This document shows, one piece after another, positions 26,444-35,614 of a stretch of DNA of 64,000 nt. The DNA lies in the NCBI RefSeq assembly GCF_027111315.2, contig NZ_CP114289.2:434001-498000 (forward strand), read 5' to 3'. The DNA is from Flavobacterium limnophilum (GTDB lineage Bacteria > Bacteroidota > Bacteroidia > Flavobacteriales > Flavobacteriaceae). The notes beneath the pieces were generated by a model, which did not search any database, was not told the DNA's origin, and saw nothing but the letters and a program-made list of their open reading frames with translations. The translations under genes and the position numbers were made by a program. Positions within the stretch are counted from its first letter, which is position 1. Every line of letters begins with the position of its first letter.

Positions 26444-27760
26444 ATGAAAAATTTGAAATCAATTATTAAGCAATATGTGCCCGAAAAAATATGGGTTTCA
26501 CTTTCCAAAACATATCATTTTTTAAAATTTAGAAATCTATATGATTTTTATTTAATTCAGAGAGCGCCTAGCAAGCATCGAAAAGCACTTGAAATCGTTA
26601 GAGGAAAAGAAAAAATTAAAGTAGCTTTCTTTTTGATTCACGAATCTGTATGGAAATATGATATTCTTTTTGATTTGATGTTGCAGCATCCTAGATTCGA
26701 ACCTGTTATATTTGTTTGCCCCGCAGTGAATTATGGCAAGGAAAATATGTTATTTGAAATGAACAAATCATTTGAATCATATAGAAAAAAGGGATACAAT
26801 GTTATTAAAACGTATGATGATGAAACGGGGAAGTATTTGGACATAAAAAAAACTTTTTCTCCTGATATGGTATTTTACACAAATCCGTATGAAGGCTTGC
26901 AAGACGAAAGTTTTTTCATAAAACAGTTTTCAGAAGTTTTGACATGTTACGTGCCTTATGCCATTATGACTACTAATTATGATTCTTTCTATAACTTGAA
27001 TTTTCATAATCTTGTTTGGAAAATTTTTTCTGAAACTCCCATCCACAAAGAAATAGCTTTGCAAAAACAAATAAACAAAGCACAAAATAACATTGTGACA
27101 GGCTATCCAGGATTCGATCAGCTGTTGACTAATAAAAGTCCAAATGAAGAGGTATGGAAAAATAAAAATCCAACCCTAAAAAAAATTATTTGGGCTCCCC
27201 ACCACCTAATGACGGAGTTGAATGAAGTGTCCAATTTTTTGGAGTATCATGATTTTTTTCTAGAATTGGCTGATAATTACAGGGATAAAATGCAAATTGC
27301 ATTTAAACCACATCCTTTGTTAAGGGTTAAATTGGAGAAAGATCCAAATTGGGGTAAAGAAAAAGCAGATATATATTATAATAAATGGATGAACTTGGAG
27401 AATGGCCAGTTTGAAAATTCTGAATATGCAGATCTGTTTTTAACATCCGACGCCCTGATTCATGATTGTGGTTCATTTATGTCTGAATATCTTATTGTAG
27501 GTAAGCCTTCATTATTTATGATTAGAAATGAGTCTATTATGAAAGAGTGGAGTCGTTATGGAGAAAAAGCATTGGAAGTACATTATCAATCCAGAAACAA
27601 AAAACAATTAGTAGATTTTGTCGAAAATGTGGTGTTGAATGGTAACGATTGGATGAAAGAAGAACGCAATGATTTTGTGCAAAACACCTTGATTCCAAAG
27701 AATAATTTAACGGCATCCCAAAATATATTGAATTACTTGGAAAGCCAAATATTTCAATAA
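26444..27760 (+). CDS. CDP-glycerol/CDP-ribitol phosphotransferase family (TagB/TagF-like)
   Basis: 438 residues from the ATG at 26444; a TTG at 26426 would add six. The C-terminal half has the GT-B-like features of the glycerophosphotransferase family: IIWAPHHLM, MQIAFKPHPLL, and LFLTSDALIHDCGSFMSEYL, where the last equals the DYSS-type active segment. Such enzymes polymerise or transfer polyol-phosphate units from a CDP donor. The next gene makes such a donor, so it probably adds ribitol-phosphate to the polysaccharide; the donor is inferred from context. Confidence 0.78.
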   Translation: MKNLKSIIKQYVPEKIWVSLSKTYHFLKFRNLYDFYLIQRAPSKHRKALEIVRGKEKIKVAFFLIHESVWKYDILFDLMLQHPRFEPVIFVCPAVNYGKENMLFEMNKSFESYRKKGYNVIKTYDDETGKYLDIKKTFSPDMVFYTNPYEGLQDESFFIKQFSEVLTCYVPYAIMTTNYDSFYNLNFHNLVWKIFSETPIHKEIALQKQINKAQNNIVTGYPGFDQLLTNKSPNEEVWKNKNPTLKKIIWAPHHLMTELNEVSNFLEYHDFFLELADNYRDKMQIAFKPHPLLRVKLEKDPNWGKEKADIYYNKWMNLENGQFENSEYADLFLTSDALIHDCGSFMSEYLIVGKPSLFMIRNESIMKEWSRYGEKALEVHYQSRNKKQLVDFVENVVLNGNDWMKEERNDFVQNTLIPKNNLTASQNILNYLESQIFQ

Positions 27761-27810
27761 GTTAAAGATGTTTTTTGAAATTCAGGATTTACTTAAAAAA
27801 TATATAATAG

Positions 27811-29166
27811 ATGAACATAGCTGTAATTTTAGCCGGAGGAGTAGGGAGTAGATTAGAAAAATCTTTGCCCAAACAGTTTTTTAAAGTTGCAGGGAAGATG
27901 GTTATAGAACATGCAGTTGACGCATTTGAACGAAATGAATTAATAGACGAAATTGCAATCGTGATTAGTAATCATTATCTATTTATGGTAGAAGACATGA
28001 TTATTAGAAATGGATGGCAAAAAGTAAAACGTATCTTGATTGGGGGAGAAGAACGATACCATTCCAGCCTTGCGGCAGTGAATGCTTACCAAGACTTTGA
28101 ACAAGCTAATTTGATTTTTCATGATGCGGCTCGTCCTTTGGTTAGTCAAAGAATTATCAATGATGTCGTGAAATCAATGGATAATTATAATGCAGTGGAC
28201 GTTGCCATTAGTTCTGCCGACACAATTATTGAGGTGGAAAACGATATTATAACCACGATTCCAGACAGGATTAAAATGCGTAGGGGACAGACTCCCCAAG
28301 GTTTTAAACAGGAGGTTATTGCAAAAGCATATGATTTGGCTCTTAAAGATGAAAATTTCAAAGCTACTGATGATTGCGGAATTGTAAGCAAGTATTTGCC
28401 TCATGAAAAGATATTTGTAGTAAATGGTGAAGAGGTCAATATGAAGTTGACTTATCCCGAGGATACTTATTTGTTGGACAAGTTATTTCAATTGCGTTCG
28501 GTCGAAATTCAAAATATACATTTATCACAAGAATGCTTGGCAGATAAGGTTATGGTCGTTTTTGGTGGGGCTTATGGGATTGGGAAAAGTGTTGTGGATT
28601 TAGGTCTTTCGAATGGTGTTCGTGTTTATAGTTTTTCTCGTAGCGAAAATAACGTTGATGTCTCCAACATAGAAGATGTTAAGAACGCATTGGACAAAGT
28701 GTTTCAGATAGAAAAGAAAATTGATTTTATTGTTAACACTGCCGGGGTATTGCATAAGGAACCATTAGCAACTATGGACTCCCAAACCATTCTTGATTCC
28801 ATAAATATTAATTATTTTGGAATGGTTAACGTTGCTCTTGCGTCTTTACCTTATTTAAAAGAGTCGAAGGGACATATTTTGTTTTTTACTTCTAGTTCTT
28901 ATACCAGAGGTAGAGCGTTTTACAGTATTTATTCTTCAACTAAAGCAGCCACTGTTAATTTTGTTCAGGCAATTTCTCAAGAATGGGAAACGCTGGGTAT
29001 TAAAGTAAATTGTATTAATCCAGAGCGCACGCAAACACCAATGAGGATGAAAAATTTTGGCAGTGAACCAGAAGATACTTTATTGAAACCAGATGTAGTT
29101 GCTTTAAGATGCATTCAGGCTTTGTTGTCTAACTATACTGGGCAGGTAATAGATGTTCGGCTTTAA
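27811..29166 (+). CDS. Bifunctional cytidylyltransferase/short-chain reductase (CDP-ribitol synthase type)
   Basis: 451 residues, two domains. Residues 1-230 are an IspD/TarI cytidylyltransferase: LAGGVGSRLEKSLPKQF, HDAARP near 104-109, KMRRGQTPQGF. Residues 245-451 are an SDR: GGAYGIG (252-258), NTAG, and the catalytic YSSTK (374-378). The same domain order is known in Haemophilus Bcs1/Acs1, which reduces ribulose-5-phosphate and makes CDP-ribitol. Its place next to a TagF-like transferase supports this over isoprenoid synthesis. The shift from IspD to a polyol donor is inferred, not proven. Confidence 0.85.
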   Translation: MNIAVILAGGVGSRLEKSLPKQFFKVAGKMVIEHAVDAFERNELIDEIAIVISNHYLFMVEDMIIRNGWQKVKRILIGGEERYHSSLAAVNAYQDFEQANLIFHDAARPLVSQRIINDVVKSMDNYNAVDVAISSADTIIEVENDIITTIPDRIKMRRGQTPQGFKQEVIAKAYDLALKDENFKATDDCGIVSKYLPHEKIFVVNGEEVNMKLTYPEDTYLLDKLFQLRSVEIQNIHLSQECLADKVMVVFGGAYGIGKSVVDLGLSNGVRVYSFSRSENNVDVSNIEDVKNALDKVFQIEKKIDFIVNTAGVLHKEPLATMDSQTILDSININYFGMVNVALASLPYLKESKGHILFFTSSSYTRGRAFYSIYSSTKAATVNFVQAISQEWETLGIKVNCINPERTQTPMRMKNFGSEPEDTLLKPDVVALRCIQALLSNYTGQVIDVRL

Positions 29167-29242
29167 GAAGAACAATGCCTAAAATAATACTGATTATAAT
29201 TGAATCGAGAAGTGAAGTACAATAAATTTTAATTTTTTTTAA

Positions 29243-30697
29243 ATGCACAATACCTCTCTAAAATCAACCGCTACAAAAGGAATTATTTGGTCTGCGATTG
29301 ATAAATTTGCTGTTCAATTCGGGCAATTCGTTGTGGGTATAGTGCTTGCTCGAATTTTGATACCGGAGGATTTTGGTTTAATGGGAATGCTGGCTATTTT
29401 TATAGCTTTGTCACAAACTTTTATCGAAAGTGGTTTGGGAATGGGTTTAATTCAACGGCAAGACAGGAAAGAAATTGATTTTTCAACTTTATTTGTGTTC
29501 AATTTAGTTGTAAGCAGTTTTTTTTATTTGTTGCTGTTTTTTTCGGCCCCTTTTATTTCCCGTTTTTTTGAGCAACCAAAATTAATCGATCTAACAAGAA
29601 TATTGGGTTTGAGTTTGTTTGTAAATGCTTTTGCAATAGTTCCGCGAACGAAATTAACAATTGCTGTTGATTTTAAATCTATTGCCAAGAGTAATCTGGC
29701 AGGGATGATAGTAGGTGGATTGTCTGGGGTATTATCGGCAATAAATGGATATGGTGTCTGGTCGTTGGTTATTCAAATCCTTGTTGGATCTTTGGCTTCG
29801 TCAATTTCTTTATGGTTTTTTAGTAATTGGAGTCCATCCATTGCCTTTTCAAAAAAATCTTTTAAATCTTTATTTGATTTTGGGTCAAAACTATTGGTAG
29901 CTGGTTTGTATGCTCAATTACTAAATAATATTTATAATATTTGTTTGGGTAAATTTTATCCAGCGGCTTCATTAGGTTATTATACTAGAGCTAAAAGTTT
30001 TGCAGACCTATCTGCGGGTACAATTGTTAGTGTTTTGCAACAGGCTACATTTCCAATTCTTACTGCAGTTCAGTATGATAAAGAAAAGTTGGTTTCTATT
30101 TATAGCAGAATGATTCGAATGTCAGCTTTTTTTATTATCCCGATTATGACACTTATTGCTTTGCTGGCAAAACCAATCGTCATTCTATTGCTCACAGAGA
30201 AATGGGCTACCCTAATTCCACTTTTGCAATGGATGGTTTTTGCACGTATTTTTCTTCCAATGAGTGCTGTCAATTTGAATTTGTTAAATGCAATCGGGCG
30301 TTCTGATTTATTTTTAAAAGTAGATTTGTCTAAATTACCGCTGACGCTGCTTGCCATGGTAGTTACAATTCCTCTAGGAGTAAAGGCAATGATAATTGGA
30401 CATGTTATTACATCTGCCCTATCTTTTTTAATAAATGCATACCTTCCGGGGAAGTTTTATGGTTATGGTCCAATTCATCAATTGAAAGATATGTTGCCTG
30501 TTTTTGTTGCTGCAGCAGGAATGGCAATTCCAGTAATTGTGTTGTCTAGTTTTATGGATAATTTAGTCCTGCAATTATTTTTCGGAGGTTTACTTGGATT
30601 GATTGCTTATGTATTTATCTGTTGGATGTTAAAATTAGGAGAGCTTGAAGAGGTTTGGGAATTACTTTTGAAGTTTAAAGAAAAACGGGTATGGTAA
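29243..30697 (+). CDS. Polysaccharide flippase (Wzx/MOP superfamily)
   Basis: 484 residues with about 12-14 membrane helices. The start SLKSTATKGIIWSAIDKFAVQFGQFVVGIVLARIL and DFGLMGMLAIFIALSQTFIESGLGMGLIQR are typical of the WzxC/lipopolysaccharide biosynthesis group, as is the following RFFEQPKLIDLTRILGLSLF. It should move the lipid-linked repeat unit across the inner membrane. It follows the CDP-ribitol gene by 76 bases. The 231-base gap after it contains no gene that I can support. Confidence 0.9.
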   Translation: MHNTSLKSTATKGIIWSAIDKFAVQFGQFVVGIVLARILIPEDFGLMGMLAIFIALSQTFIESGLGMGLIQRQDRKEIDFSTLFVFNLVVSSFFYLLLFFSAPFISRFFEQPKLIDLTRILGLSLFVNAFAIVPRTKLTIAVDFKSIAKSNLAGMIVGGLSGVLSAINGYGVWSLVIQILVGSLASSISLWFFSNWSPSIAFSKKSFKSLFDFGSKLLVAGLYAQLLNNIYNICLGKFYPAASLGYYTRAKSFADLSAGTIVSVLQQATFPILTAVQYDKEKLVSIYSRMIRMSAFFIIPIMTLIALLAKPIVILLLTEKWATLIPLLQWMVFARIFLPMSAVNLNLLNAIGRSDLFLKVDLSKLPLTLLAMVVTIPLGVKAMIIGHVITSALSFLINAYLPGKFYGYGPIHQLKDMLPVFVAAAGMAIPVIVLSSFMDNLVLQLFFGGLLGLIAYVFICWMLKLGELEEVWELLLKFKEKRVW

Positions 30698-30928
30698 AAA
30701 AGTGAATTGAAAAGAAGAAGCCACTGATTGTCTTTATTTGCCAAGATAAAATTCTTGTAAATAAAAACCTGTAGGACTAATGAGTTTTTTATTAAAAAAC
30801 GAAGAGCTGTGTATAATAATTGTAAACATAACCTGTTAAAAACATTCGGAAATTTCCATTAGATGTTCGAAAACAATGATTAAATTTGGTCGAATTAGAA
30901 GACGTTTATAACAAGTCTACATAGAATT

Positions 30929-31318
30929 ATGAAAATAGAAATTATTGAAATTCCTAAAATAGAAGACAGTTTGGGGAATATTGCGGTTATTGAAAATGAC
31001 GTGATTCCATTTGATATCAAAAGAGTTTATTATTTGTATGATATCCCAAGTTCATCCATACGAGGGGGGCATTCCCATAAAAAGCTACAACAAGTATTGA
31101 TTGCCATTTCCGGGAGTTTTGACGTGGTTCTAAAAGATGGAATATCGATCACTACAATTACTCTAAATAAACCAGACAAGGGATTGCTCATAAAAAACAA
31201 TACCTGGAGAGAATTGCAAAATTTTTCGTCAGGAGCTGTTTGTCTTGTTGTTGCTTCTGAAGTTTTTGATGAAGCAGATTACATACGCGACTACAATGAT
31301 TTTTTGCAGACAAAATAA
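30929..31318 (+). CDS. dTDP-sugar 3,4-ketoisomerase (FdtA/QdtA, WxcM-like cupin)
   Basis: 129 residues of cupin type. DIPSSSIRGGHSHKKLQQVLIAISGSFDV has the His residues of the FdtA/QdtA active site, and the later NNTWRELQNFSSGAVCLVVASEVFDEADYIRDY is also diagnostic. These enzymes shift the keto group of dTDP-4-keto-6-deoxyglucose from C4 to C3, the step before transamination by the enzyme at 25327. It is separated from the flippase by 231 bases and probably has its own promoter. Confidence 0.9.
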   Translation: MKIEIIEIPKIEDSLGNIAVIENDVIPFDIKRVYYLYDIPSSSIRGGHSHKKLQQVLIAISGSFDVVLKDGISITTITLNKPDKGLLIKNNTWRELQNFSSGAVCLVVASEVFDEADYIRDYNDFLQTK

Positions 31319-31322
31319 TTCT

Positions 31323-32204
31323 TTATATTGATTTTAAACCAATTTGAAAACGGAGATACATGTTTTTCAGCATTAAAACATAGTTGCCTGTTCTGTATGA
31401 GTTTAGTATTTCAAAATTCACTCTTTTTGTTAAAATCGTATGCTCATTCTTGTTTTTGTTGAGTTTATATGCTTTTCTTAAAATGATATATGTTGAATAA
31501 CTATTTTTATTTTTTTTGGTATATAAAGTAGTTTGCAAGGAGTTTGTTGTGATTCTTTTTTTTATTAAAATTTCATCAATAAACTCAATGTTATAATCTC
31601 TAGAAACTCGAATCCAAAAATCAAAATCTTCATAGGATAAGGTCGTGTCATAACCATTTAACTTGTCGAAAATCTCTTTTTTATACATTGACGAAACGGA
31701 ACAAATTATCGTTTCGGAACTAATAACATTACTGTAAATATTTCCGGAAGGCCTTTTGGTTTTAGTTTTTAAATCCTCGTCAACATCAAAATAATAAGAA
31801 GAATGGTTTCCATCTTCAGTAATCAATTCTGCATTTCCATAAACAAGAGCCAGATTTTTATAATGACTGTTTTTGAATGTGTTTAATTGAATTTCAATAC
31901 AATTAGGTTGTAAAACATCGTCGGCTGCCAAATCAATAAAATAGTCGCCTTTGACATAACGCATAGCATTGGTAACTGATTTTGTAATGCCAAGATTGGT
32001 TTTGTTTTTTATAAAAATAATTTCTGGATTTTGTATTACGTACTTTTCAATCTCCTCTACGGAATTATCGGTACTATTGTCGTCAACAACGATTATTTGA
32101 ACTTTTTTGTGGGTTTGGTTTAAAACAGATTGAATACTTTTACCAACAAATTCTTGGTGATTGAAACACGAACAAATGACGGTTACCAAAGTAGTATCTT
32201 GCAT
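31323..32204 (-). CDS. Glycosyltransferase family 2
   Basis: 293 residues. The N-terminal GT-A fold reads VTVICSCFNHQEFVGKSIQSVLNQ, VDDNSTDNS and a metal-binding DLAADDVL near residue 90. The C-terminal part contains SYEDFDFWIRVSRDYN, usual in polysaccharide GT2 enzymes. It lies on the opposite strand to its neighbours, ending 4 bases past the ketoisomerase stop (convergent). Base composition here is more AT-rich than in the housekeeping regions, as often in swapped surface-sugar genes. Donor and acceptor unknown. Confidence 0.88.
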   Translation of the reverse strand: MQDTTLVTVICSCFNHQEFVGKSIQSVLNQTHKKVQIIVVDDNSTDNSVEEIEKYVIQNPEIIFIKNKTNLGITKSVTNAMRYVKGDYFIDLAADDVLQPNCIEIQLNTFKNSHYKNLALVYGNAELITEDGNHSSYYFDVDEDLKTKTKRPSGNIYSNVISSETIICSVSSMYKKEIFDKLNGYDTTLSYEDFDFWIRVSRDYNIEFIDEILIKKRITTNSLQTTLYTKKNKNSYSTYIILRKAYKLNKNKNEHTILTKRVNFEILNSYRTGNYVLMLKNMYLRFQIGLKSI

Positions 32205-32251
32205 TAGATTTTTAATTTAATATATTTGAGACTAAATTAAAGAAATAATTA

Positions 32252-32422
32252 GTGTTAAACCAAAACAAAAAATATAAAATTGCTACGGTAAAAATATTTA
32301 ATCCAAGTTTAAGTTCGACCGGTTATTTACTTTCTGATTTTCCGTTAGAAAAAAAGAATATTATTGGATTGTTGAATGCCAATAACGTTATCATAAAAAA
32401 GAAAATAATTGTAGGAAAATGA
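32252..32422 (+). CDS. Small possible protein or gene remnant upstream of a glycosyltransferase
   Basis: A GTG at 32252 opens a 56-residue frame (LNQNKKYKIATVKIFNPSL ... VIIKKKIIVGK) that ends at TGA 32420-32422, overlapping the ATG of the next gene as ATGA. The coupling suggests it is translated; on the other hand its ending could be a remnant of a truncated gene. No family recognised. It fills the otherwise empty 214-base gap between two divergent glycosyltransferase genes. Confidence 0.4.
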   Translation: MLNQNKKYKIATVKIFNPSLSSTGYLLSDFPLEKKNIIGLLNANNVIIKKKIIVGK

Positions 32423-33522
32423 AAATTTTATATATAATTTCCGCTATAAATAATCAAGGTGGTGTAGCAAGAGTATTGGCTGCCAAAACTAATTATTTTG
32501 TTGAAAATTTTGGATATGAGGTAATTATAGTAACTGAAAATAACGGAAATGGGCCATTATTTTTTGAATTTAATCCTAAAATAAAAATTATTGACATTAA
32601 GTTATCCAAAAATAAAGTTGCTGAAATTATAGAGTATAAAACTAAGATTCAAAATATAATTAACGAGCAAAATCCAAATTACATTATTACATTAAATTTT
32701 TATTTTAAATCTTTTCTAATTCCTTATTTACTAAAAACTAAAATCCCTATTATTTTTGAGCCTCACGGATCAAAATTTAATGAGGAGTTATTCGTCGGTA
32801 ATTCGATTTATCATACTTTTAGACGAAAAATAAAAGTTCTTTATAGAGGCTTTTTAGCTAATAAATTTGATTTTTGTATTGTTTTGTCTCCCCAAAGTTT
32901 TGAAGAATGGAATATTAAAAATGCTGTAATAATTCCAAATGCAATTTGGTTTCAAGTTGATAAGTTGGCAACTTTGCAATCAAAAAAAATTATTGCAGTT
33001 TCTCGTCATTCTTACGAAAAAGGGTTGGATAGATTATTGCCAATTTGCAAAAAAATTACAGAAAAACACCCCGATTGGGTATTAGAAATTTATGGTGAAG
33101 ATAATGAAAATCATAAATTAGTACTGCAATCCTCAGAATTGAATATTGAAAATAATGTTGTTTTTTTAAGACCTGTTTCTGATATTATTTCAAAATATCA
33201 ATCGAGTTCAATCTATGTAATGACTTCTCGAAGTGAAGCTTTTCCTATGGTTTTGTTAGAGGCAATGATGTGTGGTTTGCCAGTTATAGCCTATGATTGT
33301 CCAACAGGACCAAGAGCGATAGTAAAAAATAACGAAGATGGATTTTTGATTGAAAATGGGAATGAAAAAGAATTTGTTTCTAAATTACTGGAACTGATAG
33401 AAAACCAAGATTTGCGGATTAAAATAGGCGCAAAGGCACATCAAAGCGTTGTTAAGTATGATTTGAAAATGGTTATGAATCAATGGAATGCTTTTTTTGT
33501 GGAAAATATTATTCTCAGTTAA
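32419..33522 (+). CDS. Glycosyltransferase family 4
   Basis: 367 residues with a GT-B fold. The N-terminal domain begins KILYIISAINNQGGVARVLAAK; the C-terminal nucleotide-sugar domain has ISKYQSSSIYVMTSRSEAFPMVLLEAMMCGLPVIAYDCPTGP with the EAFPMVLLEA signature (E-x7-E type) of GT4 retaining enzymes. It starts coupled to the small ORF before it and ends overlapping the convergent GT2 gene by 8 bases. Probably adds one sugar of the repeat unit. Confidence 0.9.
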   Translation: MKILYIISAINNQGGVARVLAAKTNYFVENFGYEVIIVTENNGNGPLFFEFNPKIKIIDIKLSKNKVAEIIEYKTKIQNIINEQNPNYIITLNFYFKSFLIPYLLKTKIPIIFEPHGSKFNEELFVGNSIYHTFRRKIKVLYRGFLANKFDFCIVLSPQSFEEWNIKNAVIIPNAIWFQVDKLATLQSKKIIAVSRHSYEKGLDRLLPICKKITEKHPDWVLEIYGEDNENHKLVLQSSELNIENNVVFLRPVSDIISKYQSSSIYVMTSRSEAFPMVLLEAMMCGLPVIAYDCPTGPRAIVKNNEDGFLIENGNEKEFVSKLLELIENQDLRIKIGAKAHQSVVKYDLKMVMNQWNAFFVENIILS

Positions 33523-34465
33523 AACTGGAAAATCGCTTTCCCTTTTTTAAAAAAGCAAGTTTGAGTTTCGAAATTAATTGTAAGACAAAAGGAGGTAATT
33601 CCAATAATATTCTTTGTTTTAAGTTTAATCCAGAAATTTCGGGATTTTTATGGATGCCTTTTTTTAATTTTTGCCAATTAACCAAATCATTTTCTTTTTT
33701 ATAATTACTCGCCATCATATAGCGGTTAATGTCTAAATATTTTTTTAGGCTTTTGTCTGAAACGGACAATGGTTCATAAAAATCAAAATCGGTTATGGTC
33801 TTGTTCTTTAAACCACTGTTGGTGATCTTGTTTTCAGCATACATAATATTATAGACTAAAACGGTATTTGAATAAGCTAATTTGAATGTGCTATTGGCTC
33901 TAATATTAAAATCAATATCTTCACCGTAATTGATTTTTGTATTATAGCCCCCAATTTTTTCAAAAAGCTCTTTCTTTACGCATAAACTCGAAGGACAGTA
34001 TATGTTTTGGTACAAATTACTTTCAAAAAAATCCAGTATAATGTCATCTTTAATGAAATTATTTAAATTTGAGGATGGACTTACCGCTACTTTTTTTGAA
34101 TATACTTCCACGTAATTAGTTGCAAACAAATGTGCTTTTGGAAATTCTTGTATTAGTTGATGAATTTTTTCTAAAAACTCTTTATGCCAAATGTCATCAG
34201 CATCTAAAAAAGCCAGAAAATCCGAATTTGAATTTTGAATCCCGGTATTTCTTGATGCCGAAAGGCCTTTATTAACTTCGTGCTGAATTATTCTTATTTT
34301 TTCGGAAATAATAGATTCAGCTTTCAGGTTGCTATTGTCTGTTGAACAATCTTCAACAATGATAACTTCAAAATCCTGAAAATTTTGATTTAAAACACTT
34401 TTTAGGGTTTCCTCAATATGGTTTTCTTTGTTGTATAGCGGAATAATTACTGAGAAAAAAGCCAT
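33515..34465 (-). CDS. Glycosyltransferase family 2
   Basis: 316 residues. GT-A motifs are FFSVIIPLYNKENHIEETLKSVLNQ, VEDCSTDNS and FLDADDIWH (the DxD site near residue 92); then NYGEDIDFNIRA in the acceptor part. The ATG at 34465 comes 3 bases after the stop of the GT4 gene at 34469, so the two form a minus-strand pair. It overlaps convergently with the GT4 gene on the plus strand. Specificity unknown. Confidence 0.9.
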   Translation of the reverse strand: MAFFSVIIPLYNKENHIEETLKSVLNQNFQDFEVIIVEDCSTDNSNLKAESIISEKIRIIQHEVNKGLSASRNTGIQNSNSDFLAFLDADDIWHKEFLEKIHQLIQEFPKAHLFATNYVEVYSKKVAVSPSSNLNNFIKDDIILDFFESNLYQNIYCPSSLCVKKELFEKIGGYNTKINYGEDIDFNIRANSTFKLAYSNTVLVYNIMYAENKITNSGLKNKTITDFDFYEPLSVSDKSLKKYLDINRYMMASNYKKENDLVNWQKLKKGIHKNPEISGLNLKQRILLELPPFVLQLISKLKLAFLKKGKRFSSFN

Positions 34466-34468
34466 TGT

Positions 34469-35563
34469 TTAGTCTTTAAGTATATAATCAAAAATGGAAT
34501 TCCAATCGTTGAATTGAGAACTTTCGTCAAAAGCATACTTGTTTCCTTGATAAGCAATTGTTTTATTTGCAAATTGGGTAATTAATGCAGCCAATTCTTC
34601 GGGTTCATCAACATCAAAAAAAGAGACTTTGTTATAATCTCCCATCGTTTCTTTGGCATAAGGTAAATTAGCCAATAACATTGGTTTTTTGAATGCTTTT
34701 GCTTCGCTGATAGGTAAACCCCAAGTTTCTAATTTAGAAGGAAAAATTAAACAATCCATTTTTTCGTAATATCCAAAAACCTCTTTGCGATTTATTTTTC
34801 CGATATAATTTATTGCTGTTGTTGTATAATTAGCTATTATATAATTAGCATAATTTGAATCTCCCTCTTTTACAGTTAGATGTATTTTTATTTTACATTT
34901 TATGTTTTCAGGAAGTAGTTTTATAGCCTCTCCGATACATTCAATATTTTTAAAACTTTGAGGAATCAAAGGGTAAAAAAAATGAATTTTTGAAGTGTCC
35001 AAAATAATTTCTTTAAAATCGAAATTTGGAATAAATTCGGGTATGCTAACCATTACGTTTTTTATATTGAAAAGTGATTTAAACTCCTTTTTAATCCAAT
35101 GTTGCTGTACAAAAACAGCCTCATTTTTAGTAATGTTAATTTGAAAAAGATATTTATATAATACTGAAAACAGACCTATTTTATAATCGAATTTCCAATC
35201 TTTTAGTTTTGCGTTATAAAAGAGAGTAGCGTGGTGACAATACACAAAACGCTTTTTTGCCACAACATTTGGACTGACATCGTGCAGCGAAAACCAAACA
35301 TCGGGTTTTATTTTTTTGGAAAGTTTTTTGAAATAAAAATATTCGTAATATAATCGTAAAAACCAAGATTTCTTCGACTTTGGAAACTCAATATATTCTA
35401 TGTTTGGATAGTCAAATTTTGATTTATCGTTGACTAATGCAATTACTTTTAGCTCTTTGTTTTCAGAATAATTGGAGATTTTTTGCAAACAATTATCCAA
35501 AATGGTAAATATACCACCTTCGACCATATTAATGCCTGAAATGACGATTATCTGCTGTTTCAA
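34469..35563 (-). CDS. Glycosyltransferase family 4-like
   Basis: 364 residues. It begins KQQIIVISGINMVEGGIFTILDNCL; KPDVWFSLHDVSPNV and YCHHATLFYNAKL lie in the N-terminal domain, and the C-terminal domain has GYYEKMDCLIFPSKLETWGLPISEAKAFKKP with the glutamate signature of GT4 enzymes. This form (with FSLHDVSP) is common among flavobacterial O-antigen or capsule loci. First gene of the minus-strand GT4-GT2 pair. Sugar not determinable. Confidence 0.87.
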   Translation of the reverse strand: MKQQIIVISGINMVEGGIFTILDNCLQKISNYSENKELKVIALVNDKSKFDYPNIEYIEFPKSKKSWFLRLYYEYFYFKKLSKKIKPDVWFSLHDVSPNVVAKKRFVYCHHATLFYNAKLKDWKFDYKIGLFSVLYKYLFQINITKNEAVFVQQHWIKKEFKSLFNIKNVMVSIPEFIPNFDFKEIILDTSKIHFFYPLIPQSFKNIECIGEAIKLLPENIKCKIKIHLTVKEGDSNYANYIIANYTTTAINYIGKINRKEVFGYYEKMDCLIFPSKLETWGLPISEAKAFKKPMLLANLPYAKETMGDYNKVSFFDVDEPEELAALITQFANKTIAYQGNKYAFDESSQFNDWNSIFDYILKD

Positions 35564-35614
35564 TTGGAATTAATTAGATAATATAAAGTAGATTAGCGTT
35601 TTGTATAGAAAGCA

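Noticed and set aside
30698..30928. Possible small gene or gene remnant between the flippase and the ketoisomerase.
   Set aside because: All frames are broken by frequent stops and I see no coding pattern or structure that I can defend.
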